Part shown: in pieces, positions 1-5,003 of the stretch
Layout of the letters: the number at the start of each line of letters is the position of its first letter
Numbering within the stretch: the stretch's first letter is position 1
From: Opitutia bacterium
Lineage (GTDB): Bacteria > Verrucomicrobiota > Verrucomicrobiia > Opitutales > Seribacteraceae
Reading direction: 5' to 3'
NCBI GenBank assembly: GCA_018695085.1
Contig: JABHOU010000236.1
Location: 1 to 5,572, forward strand
DNA length: 5,572 bases
Translations under genes and position numbers: made by a program
Notes under the pieces: model-generated
What the model was told of the DNA's origin: nothing
Databases searched by the model: none
Seen by the model: the letters and a program-made list of their open reading frames with translations, nothing else

Positions 1-1026
1 AAGGCGTTGGCAACGGATGCCCGCATTCTGATCATGGACGAACCGAGCGCCGCTCTCTCGCCCCGTGAGGTCGAGGGGTTGTTCAAGGTCATCGAGGGCT
101 TGAAGGCAAGCGGGATAGGCATTATATACATCAGCCATAGGCTGGATGAGATCTTTACGGTGGCGGACCGCGTCACCTTCCTTCGAGACGGAACTCACGT
201 TGACACTCGTCCCATTGTTGACCTTACCCGCGAAGCCATGATCGAATTAATGGTTGGGCGCACCATCGACCAGGAATACCCCAAGGAGGTCGCCGAAATC
301 GGAGACGTTCGCTTGGCTTGCCAAGGAATGAATCGTGGAGCCAAGGTGCGGAACGTGACTCTATCGATTAGGCGCGGAGAAATCCTAGGCTTAACCGGTC
401 TCGTCGGTTCAGGTCGCACGGAGACGGTTCGCCTGCTCTTTGGGGCGGATAAACCGGAGTCGGGAATCATTAAACTGGATGGCAAGACGCTTCACCTTCG
501 CAGCCCTCGAGACGCAATCTCCGCTGGCATTTGTTTGCTCACGGAAGATCGTAAGGCTCAAGGACTCGTGCTAGGGCAAACGATATTGGAGAACTTCGGA
601 TTGCCCAACCTGAAGTCCTTTTCGCGTTACAACTGGATTGATCGCGGTCGGGAGCGTTCTTCCATGGTGGATCATGGCAAAAAACTTCAGATCAAGATGA
701 CTGGTCCTGATCAGGTTGCGGCGACCCTCTCGGGTGGCAATCAGCAGAAGGTCGTTCTGGCCAAGTGGTTGGAACGGAACGCCGAAGTCCTTCTTTTTGA
801 TGAACCGACGCGCGGCATCGACGTTGGGGCCAAGTATGAAATCTATCAATTGATGAATCGTTTGGCCGCTCAAGGTAAAGCGATCCTCATGATAAGTTCC
901 GAACTCCCCGAGGTGCTTGGGATGAGCGACCGAATAGTCGTCATGCACGAGGGACAGGTTAAGGGTGAGATTGCCGACGTCCCGAACGCAACTCAGCAGG
1001 ACATCATGAAAATAGCCGTAGGGTAG
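1..1026 (+). CDS. Sugar ABC transporter ATP-binding protein, RbsA/MglA-like (CUT2 family), 5' truncated by window edge
   Basis: This is the C-terminal 341 residues of a double-domain ATPase that powers a ribose/galactose-type importer from the cytoplasmic face of the inner membrane. The frame is open at base 1 (K-A-L-A-T-D-A), so the TTG at 7 is not the start; about 150-160 residues are missing, judged by the usual length near 500. The fragment begins just before the first-domain Walker B (LIMDEPSAALS, 28-60), followed by the H-loop ISHR (130-141). The second domain has GLVGSGRT (397-420) in place of Walker A, lacking the usual Lys as in other RbsA/MglA proteins. It then shows the signature LSGGNQQK (727-750) and Walker B VLLFDEP (787-807), with a Ser-Ser-Glu motif in the second H-loop position. 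It ends 6 bp before the permease gene. Substrate cannot be told from sequence; ribose, xylose, galactose or inositol are all possible. Confidence 0.95.
   Translation, partial: KALATDARILIMDEPSAALSPREVEGLFKVIEGLKASGIGIIYISHRLDEIFTVADRVTFLRDGTHVDTRPIVDLTREAMIELMVGRTIDQEYPKEVAEIGDVRLACQGMNRGAKVRNVTLSIRRGEILGLTGLVGSGRTETVRLLFGADKPESGIIKLDGKTLHLRSPRDAISAGICLLTEDRKAQGLVLGQTILENFGLPNLKSFSRYNWIDRGRERSSMVDHGKKLQIKMTGPDQVAATLSGGNQQKVVLAKWLERNAEVLLFDEPTRGIDVGAKYEIYQLMNRLAAQGKAILMISSELPEVLGMSDRIVVMHEGQVKGEIADVPNATQQDIMKIAVG
1020..1023 (+). promoter_or_regulatory. Possible Shine-Dalgarno (AGGG) for the permease, overlapping the end of the ATPase gene
   Basis: AGGG lies nine bases upstream of the permease ATG at 1033 and just before the TAG stop of the ATPase gene (1024-1026). 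The position is acceptable for a ribosome binding site and would couple translation of the two genes. The match is only four bases, so this is tentative. Confidence 0.35.
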
Positions 1027-1032
1027 CGCTTT

Positions 1033-2361
1033 ATGAATTCAAACTGGAAGAAACTTCTATCTGAATACGGAACGATTCTAGTCCTTATCTTACTTGGGAC
1101 CGGATTTAGCGTCGTGACAATGGAGGAGCAGTGGCCTGCGAATGCGAATGCGGCTCAGGATCTGGTGCAGGATTTGTCGACGAACCATGGCAAGGGAACC
1201 AACGCACTTGTTCTTGTTCGCCAAGGTGGCGAAGGTGGAACATTTGCGAAAGCCTTGGAATCGGAACTGAAGGCATCGGGCTTGAATGTGCTCGAGACTG
1301 CTGTCACTCAGCCCGCCGGGGCTCGCAAGGCATTGGTTACGATCGCGGAATCCGATACGCCTCTCGCCGTCATTGCCGCGGATCGCCACATGGCGAACTT
1401 CTGCAAGGAGCAATTGCCGAAGCTCGCCATCAAGTATCCATTGCTGGCCAAAGCCAAGGTCTATACCCCCGCCAGTTACAAATGGCCTAATTTCCTGAAG
1501 AAGGCCAACTTGCTGAACATCATGAAGCAGATCTCGGTGGTGGCGATCATTGCGATCGGAATGACTATGATCATCATTACCGCAGGTATCGATTTGTCGG
1601 TCGGCAGTTTAGTCGCCTTTTCCGGAGTGGTGACCGCCTTGGCGATCCAGTCGGTCGGTGGGGATGCTCCCACGACTACCCACTTGTTCATTGGGGTCGC
1701 TACAGGAATCCTTGCCTGCGGACTTGTTGGAATGTTCACCGGGGGCATGGTCACGATGTTCGGGATTCCCGCCTTCATCGTGACGTTGGGCGTGATGTTC
1801 GTCGCCCGCGGGATGTCCTTCATTCTCGCCGAGTCCTCTCCAATTCCCGTGCAAAATCCGGGATTTGGCTGGCTGGGCCGGGGAGAGGGATTGCTTGGTT
1901 TGCCTAATTCCGTCTTGTTGATGGCGCTACTTTTTGTCTTGGCCCACCTCCTTATGACGAGAACCACCATCGGTCGCTACGTTTATGCAGTGGGGGGCAA
2001 CCCTGAGGCTGCTCGCCTTTCCGGTGTCCCCGTAAGGTGGGTCTTGGTATTCGTTTACACCCTATGCGGGATTCTCGCCGGACTGGGCGGCGTCATGGAG
2101 GCATCGCTGCACGTTACCGGAGACCCCAAGGCAGGCAACATGCTCGAGCTTCAGGTTATCGCAGCCGTCGTAGTCGGAGGCACAAGCCTTGCAGGTGGAC
2201 AAGGCCGCATCTTCGGAACCTTGATCGGTGCCCTTATAATCGGCGTAATCCGAAATGGAATGAATCTGACGGGTGTTGAGGCACACATGCAGAGCGTGGT
2301 TTACGGGGTGGTCATCCTCATCGCGGTCCTAGTGGATCAACTGAAGGCAAAGGTTAAGTGA
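1033..2361 (+). CDS. Sugar ABC transporter permease, RbsC-like, with an extra extracytoplasmic alpha/beta domain
   Basis: Inner-membrane channel subunit that pairs with the ATPase just upstream. After a first hydrophobic helix (residues about 12-30) comes an unusual hydrophilic stretch, roughly 31-149. The ordinary RbsC fold then resumes with N-F-L-K-K-A-N-L-L-N-I, the helix ending GMTMIIITAGIDLSVGS (176-192), further hydrophobic helices, and the family motif GRYVYAVGGNPEAARLSG (314-331) that contacts the ATPase. RbsC proteins are usually about 320 residues; this one is 442, and the excess equals the inserted stretch. Start ATG at 1033 is chosen because it gives a Lys-containing N-terminus before helix 1 and lies 6 bp after the ATPase stop. 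TGA stop. The family call is firm; the substrate is unknown and no binding protein is visible here. Confidence 0.95.
   Translation: MNSNWKKLLSEYGTILVLILLGTGFSVVTMEEQWPANANAAQDLVQDLSTNHGKGTNALVLVRQGGEGGTFAKALESELKASGLNVLETAVTQPAGARKALVTIAESDTPLAVIAADRHMANFCKEQLPKLAIKYPLLAKAKVYTPASYKWPNFLKKANLLNIMKQISVVAIIAIGMTMIIITAGIDLSVGSLVAFSGVVTALAIQSVGGDAPTTTHLFIGVATGILACGLVGMFTGGMVTMFGIPAFIVTLGVMFVARGMSFILAESSPIPVQNPGFGWLGRGEGLLGLPNSVLLMALLFVLAHLLMTRTTIGRYVYAVGGNPEAARLSGVPVRWVLVFVYTLCGILAGLGGVMEASLHVTGDPKAGNMLELQVIAAVVVGGTSLAGGQGRIFGTLIGALIIGVIRNGMNLTGVEAHMQSVVYGVVILIAVLVDQLKAKVK
1123..1479 (+). other. Inserted domain in the permease (about residues 31-149), alpha/beta pattern
   Basis: Between helix 1 and the conserved second helix, the permease carries about 120 hydrophilic residues absent from ordinary RbsC. 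Read by eye, the pattern alternates strand and helix: ALVLVR (58-63), FAKALESELKASG (71-83), NVLETAV (85-91), GARKALVTIAES (96-107), PLAVIAA (110-116), then a Lys-rich helix and KVYTPASY. This resembles half of a type 1 periplasmic binding protein fold. If helix 1 runs outward as in other members, the insert faces the periplasm. The boundaries are approximate and the fold is inference. Confidence 0.6.
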
Positions 2362-2482
2362 CTTTTACTAAATTTTAGAATAGCCAGTTTCCTACGCAAT
2401 TTTTCTATTTGCCTATCGTCGACATTTCGGTTTTCTGCAATTTGTTGACTATTTTCAGAAATTGCCCAATTGAGTTATACTT
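2362..2482. other. AT-rich intergenic region between permease and repeat lipoprotein
   Basis: These 121 bases separate the end of the transporter unit from the next + strand gene. I see no strong hairpin followed by a T run, only a near-palindrome CTAAATTTTAG. A TTGACT at 2445-2450 resembles a -35 box and TATACT at 2476-2481 resembles a -10 box, but they are 25 bp apart and the second nearly touches the ATG, so they do not form a convincing promoter. Confidence 0.5.
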
Positions 2483-3652
2483 ATGGCAGTAAAGCTCTTT
2501 TTGGTATTACCACTTTTAGTAGCATTGTTTTTCGGATGTGGCGATGAGTCTCCCTCCTCAGGAGACTTAGACGGTTTGGCTCAAAATGATTCAAGTAATC
2601 ATTGGACCAAGCTACAATCTAGAAACGGGAAAGTCTATCTCCCTAACTCAGGAACGCCTTTTGATGGAGTAGTTCGAAGCAATTATCCAAATGGTCAAAC
2701 TTACGTTCTTGTGCGCTTTGATAAGGGATTGATGCAGAAATTCAAAAGATGGGAAGAAGACGGAACTTCCCAACTGCAAGGAAATTTTTCGGATTGTGAG
2801 GTAGAAGATTTAACATCCTTATTTGAAGTGAACGCTTCAAAGGCAAATCTGGATCCCGAATATTTAGCTCGTGGTACCAAGAAGTTACTTTTTCGTGAAC
2901 AATTGGCTTTGCTTCCGAGCTCATCGAAAGAGGGTCAATGGAAACAGTGGTATTCCAATGGTGAAAAAATGCGTGAGTTTCACTACTTGCATGGGCAGTA
3001 CCACGGGGTCTCCTATTCATGGGCAGAGAATGGTCAATTGCTAAGCGAGAGGCATTTCGCGTCAGGTCGACCTGAGGGGCCTTGGCTAAACTATTACTAT
3101 CCCGAGGGTCACCTCAGTGAAGAACGGCATTTCCAGGAGGGCTTGCGTGTGGGTATGTGGTCCAAGTGGTTCCCTAATGGTCAACTGCGCGAGAAGTGCT
3201 TTTACTCGAAGGGTATCCGAAATGGTGTTTTCAAGCAGTGGCATGATAACGGCCAACCGTCGAGTAGGTCAATTTATCGTAACGACAAGTTGAACGGATT
3301 GTCACAAAAGTTAAGTCCGTCCGGGCAACTTGTCGCTGAGGTTCGATACAAGGACGGCATGAAATGGGGACTGGAAAAAGCATGGTACGAAAACGGAACC
3401 AGACATAAGAAGGTTTTTCGTAATAATAGAGGGCAGTTGCATGGTCGGAAAGAAAACTGGTTCAAGAACGGAAAAAGAAGTACTCTCCGGCACTTTGAAG
3501 ACGGATACCTGATTGCAGCCAAATCCTGGAAACCAAGTGGCGAAGCAAATCCTGAGGAAGTTAAGGACGGAGCCGGAACCTTAATTGGTTATGGGGAGAA
3601 TGGGGAAAGACAGGAATTTCGCTTCTCTGATGGAGAGATGATTTCAGATTGA
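2483..3652 (+). CDS. Predicted lipoprotein with MORN_2/YwqK-type tandem repeats
   Basis: A 389-residue secreted protein. Its N-terminus (M-A-V-K then a hydrophobic stretch, ending F-F-G-C with Cys at 19) fits a lipoprotein signal; F at -3 is not ideal, so lipid attachment is likely but not certain. The rest is dominated by repeats of the form W-x2-W-[YF]-x-N-G-Q-L-x5-[FY]-x2-G-x3-G. The turn glycines fall at residues 160, 184, 209, 233, 257, 281, 305, 330 and 353, and two earlier units are centred near 71 and 94. Residues about 100-150 interrupt the array. Such repeats occur in proteins annotated as YwqK-family antitoxins, a name inherited from one Bacillus locus; no toxin gene is visible here, so a cell-surface or binding role is at least as likely. 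No clear Shine-Dalgarno precedes the ATG, but the signal peptide requires this start. A hand count of 2641-2700 gives 45% G+C against 55% for 1681-1740 in the permease. Confidence 0.88.
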   Translation: MAVKLFLVLPLLVALFFGCGDESPSSGDLDGLAQNDSSNHWTKLQSRNGKVYLPNSGTPFDGVVRSNYPNGQTYVLVRFDKGLMQKFKRWEEDGTSQLQGNFSDCEVEDLTSLFEVNASKANLDPEYLARGTKKLLFREQLALLPSSSKEGQWKQWYSNGEKMREFHYLHGQYHGVSYSWAENGQLLSERHFASGRPEGPWLNYYYPEGHLSEERHFQEGLRVGMWSKWFPNGQLREKCFYSKGIRNGVFKQWHDNGQPSSRSIYRNDKLNGLSQKLSPSGQLVAEVRYKDGMKWGLEKAWYENGTRHKKVFRNNRGQLHGRKENWFKNGKRSTLRHFEDGYLIAAKSWKPSGEANPEEVKDGAGTLIGYGENGERQEFRFSDGEMISD

Positions 3653-3669
3653 TTGGTTTTTCCGTAGGT

Positions 3670-4035
3670 CTAAGACTCTTCATTTTGAGAAGATTCCCAT
3701 TTATCCAGTTGCTCTTCCGCCAACCTTTTGCTTTCCGTGTGGTTTTCCCAAAAAGCTTCGTGCCCCGGAACCGGTGCATCGCACTCTGGACATTTGCTGC
3801 CGATCTCGGCCGAAAGAAACGCCATTCTCGTCCCGCATCTGGGGCAAAGCGTTGCCGCCGCCTTCACGGAAACATTTAGCCCGTCAATCGACGAATCAAG
3901 CGATTTGGCCCTTTTTAGCCTGGCTTTTTCCGCCTGTACCATCGCAAACTTTTGACGAGGTAACCCGCACTTAAGGCATAGGTCGGCATATTCGCTTAGC
4001 TTGGAATTGCACTCCGGGCAGTTGATGAGGGCCAT
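3670..4035 (-). CDS. Small protein with two zinc ribbons
   Basis: A 121-residue soluble protein with four CxxC pairs that form two probable zinc-binding ribbons: Cys 6/9 with Cys 20/23, and Cys 64/67 with Cys 82/85. The opening M-A-L-I-N-C-P-E-C and the closing C-L-K-C-G are typical of short bacterial zinc-ribbon proteins of unknown role. A Lys/Arg/Ala-rich, probably helical linker (about 28-46) joins the two ribbons, and the C-terminus is acidic and Glu-rich. The ATG at 4035 sits directly before the first ribbon; an AGGA one base upstream is too close to act as a normal ribosome binding site. It is the last gene of the - strand group and ends 17 bp from the end of the convergent repeat lipoprotein gene. 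Structural zinc binding is well supported; the partner (protein or nucleic acid) is unknown. Confidence 0.85.
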   Translation of the reverse strand: MALINCPECNSKLSEYADLCLKCGLPRQKFAMVQAEKARLKRAKSLDSSIDGLNVSVKAAATLCPRCGTRMAFLSAEIGSKCPECDAPVPGHEAFWENHTESKRLAEEQLDKWESSQNEES

Positions 4036-4102
4036 TCCTAATCAAAGCATTTGAAGCATGGTTTCGTCAATCATCATGCCACGTCACCGTAATCACAAAG
4101 CG

Positions 4103-4108
4103 ATTATA
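4103..4108 (-). promoter_or_regulatory. Possible -10 box (TATAAT) upstream of the two-ribbon gene
   Basis: On the - strand a perfect TATAAT lies in the 89-bp gap (4036-4124) between the membrane-protein gene and the two-ribbon gene. It would start transcription about 60 bases before the ATG at 4035. There is no good -35 box at 17 bp (the hexamer there is CAAGTG), so this is a weak call. If real, the two-ribbon gene could be expressed apart from the genes upstream of it. Confidence 0.25.
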
Positions 4109-4124
4109 TTTACTTTTGATCAGA

Positions 4125-4550
4125 TCACTTGGGCAATTCCCAAAAAACCTGAGTTTTGGCCCATTTTTTCCAATGTCCGTATCGCTTCCTTGCCTTTGTT
4201 GGGAAAAACCAAGCCAATGCGATCGGAACCGTGTAGATCGGGAATGCCAATAAAACGAATCTCGGCTCCTGGAATAGGTAGAAGGAGGAATAGAAGAGAC
4301 CCGACCAAATCAAGAAAAGAGTTATGTTCACTGCCATGATAAGTGCTTTGTAATCTTTTATCTTAAACATTTCTTCGTTGCATTCAAGGCAACGCCTAAC
4401 CTCAACGGTTTCGGAATAGGTTCCCGTATCTGAATCAAGGCGCGTTACGTTTCCCCATACGACCTTGAAGTCAGTATGCAATTCTCAGCTACCGCACCAT
4501 GGGGAATTCAGGTCGGGTTGGCTTGGGGGAGGGACAGGGGGTTCTTCCAT
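4125..4550 (-). CDS. Two-helix membrane protein with zinc-ribbon-like N-terminus, interrupted by an in-frame TGA at codon 22
   Basis: The frame runs from ATG at 4550 to a TGA stop at 4127-4125 (141 codons before the stop) with one internal TGA at 4487-4485. Before it: M-E-E, a Pro-rich stretch (PPVPPPSQP), then W-C-G-S. After it: E-L-H-T-D-F-K-V-V-W-G, then R-R-C-L-E-C (Cys 54 and 57), then two hydrophobic helices (about 69-93 and 97-117) and a basic tail. The TGA occupies the slot of the second Cys in C19-G-S-x22, so the intact protein was probably a CxxC...CxxC zinc ribbon anchored in the membrane. The ATG at 4550 lies 19 bp after the lipoprotein stop, with a weak GAG upstream, as expected in an operon. 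Automated callers would probably start at TTG 4481 (118 aa) or ATG 4370 (81 aa), losing the first ribbon half. Possibilities are a nonsense mutation, a sequence error, internal reinitiation or TGA recoding. Function unknown. Confidence 0.7.
4456..4478 (-). other. Hairpin with one bulged U just downstream of the in-frame TGA
   Basis: In the - strand transcript, CAUAC pairs with GUAUG and GAC pairs with GUC, with a single unpaired U between the two left-hand segments. A further U-G pair would leave a UCAA tetraloop; otherwise the loop is UUCAAG. The left arm begins seven bases after the TGA, so the loop lies about 15-16 bases from it. Bulged U plus a short upper stem recall bacterial SECIS elements, but the early loop G usual in those is missing. 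The pairing is seen directly; any function is inference. Confidence 0.5.
4485..4487 (-). other. In-frame TGA at an expected Cys codon
   Basis: Read on the - strand, codon 22 of the membrane-protein gene is TGA, preceded by TGC-GGT-AGC (C-G-S) and followed by GAA-TTG. TGC or TGT to TGA is a single-base change. TGA ends the permease, the repeat lipoprotein, the small lipoprotein and this same gene, so the organism does not read TGA as an amino acid in general. Confidence 0.85.
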
Positions 4551-4569
4551 GGATCTCGGAAAAGCAATC

Positions 4570-4881
4570 TCACTTGTTTTTGCTCATGACTACGGCGAAG
4601 ACGTCACCGTCCTCCTTGTAGAAATGTATCGCCAAATAGAATTTTGAGTTCTGTGGGTATCGCTTGGTGTTTCTTTGACCTCTTGTTATCCAGAAAACTT
4701 CCACCGCCTTGGCTCGTTCGCTCTTTAAGTGACTGTGGGACTTGAACGGACCTTCCTGCCCGAATTCTCCCTCCACCCGCCAACCCTCATCTTTGCAGTC
4801 CTCGACGATGGACCTGCTGTCTTGGGAGCAACCTACCGCAAGCCATAGCATACTGAACGCGAGGACGAATATTTTCTTCAT
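4570..4881 (-). CDS. Small predicted lipoprotein of unknown function
   Basis: A 103-residue protein beginning M-K-K-I-F-V-L-A-F and reaching a lipobox L-A-V-G-C with Cys at 18, followed by S-Q-D, which fits an outer-membrane lipoprotein. The mature part of about 85 residues is charged and shows no domain I recognise; it has a second Cys at 29 (V-E-D-C-K-D-E-G-W) and a C-terminal strand-like region (FYLAIHFY, FAVVM). The frame is open up to an ATG at 4938, but that start would put 19 polar residues before the signal peptide, so ATG 4881 is preferred. The preceding GTG could also serve. An AGGG two bases upstream is too close to be a good ribosome binding site. The stop is 19 bp before the ATG of the membrane-protein gene, suggesting cotranscription. 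Confidence 0.78.
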   Translation of the reverse strand: MKKIFVLAFSMLWLAVGCSQDSRSIVEDCKDEGWRVEGEFGQEGPFKSHSHLKSERAKAVEVFWITRGQRNTKRYPQNSKFYLAIHFYKEDGDVFAVVMSKNK

Positions 4882-5003
4882 CACCCTAATCTTAGTCAGA
4901 GAGGAAAGAGGAAGGCAATGCTTGTCGATTTCCTGCATCAGGGGGGACGTCCATTAATTCCCTTCCGGATTCTTGATGTGGGTCGTGTTCTAGGAAATGG
5001 GGT
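4882..5003. other. Intergenic gap upstream of the small lipoprotein
   Basis: These 122 bases separate the right-edge gene from the small lipoprotein, both on the - strand. On that strand TTGCCT and TAAGAT lie 18 bp apart and could be a weak promoter (4 of 6 matches each), but it would place the transcript start almost on the ATG. I see no clear terminator hairpin with a T run after the right-edge gene. Confidence 0.4.

Noticed and set aside
7..9. TTG at 7 as start of the ATPase
   Set aside because: The frame is open to base 1 and the conserved Walker B context A-L-A-T-D-A-R-I-L-I-M-D-E-P begins before it, so the gene continues left of the window.
1131..1490. 119-residue + strand open frame overlapping the permease insert
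   Set aside because: The in-frame permease reading continues into conserved RbsC sequence without a break, while this frame gives a Cys/Arg/Gly-rich product typical of a shifted frame.
1476..1970. 164-residue open frame on the - strand inside the permease
   Set aside because: It lies wholly antisense to a firmly identified RbsC-like gene, is rich in Pro/Thr/Ile as expected from reversed membrane-helix codons, and has no recognisable motif.
2445..2481. Promoter TTGACT ... TATACT before the repeat lipoprotein
   Set aside because: The spacing is 25 bp instead of about 17, and the -10 candidate ends one base before the ATG.
3673..3695. TCTTC/GAAGA hairpin between the convergent genes as a terminator
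   Set aside because: The stem is only five A/T-rich pairs with a seven-base loop, has no T run, and lies inside the coding end of the two-ribbon gene.
4042..4070. TTGACG at 4070-4065 on the - strand as a -35 box for the two-ribbon gene
   Set aside because: The hexamer 17 bp downstream is CTTTGA, a poor -10 box, and it lies almost on the start codon.
4058..4339. 93-residue + strand open frame opposite the membrane-protein gene
   Set aside because: The - strand frame shows clear membrane helices and a CxxC pair, while this frame is Arg/Ser/Pro-rich with no motif.
4485..4487. Genome-wide reassignment of TGA
   Set aside because: TGA ends several other genes in this window at sensible C-termini, and Cys is encoded by TGC and TGT as usual.
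4879..4938. ATG at 4938 as start of the small lipoprotein
   Set aside because: It would place 19 polar residues, including a Cys, before a well-formed lipoprotein signal that starts with M-K-K at 4881.
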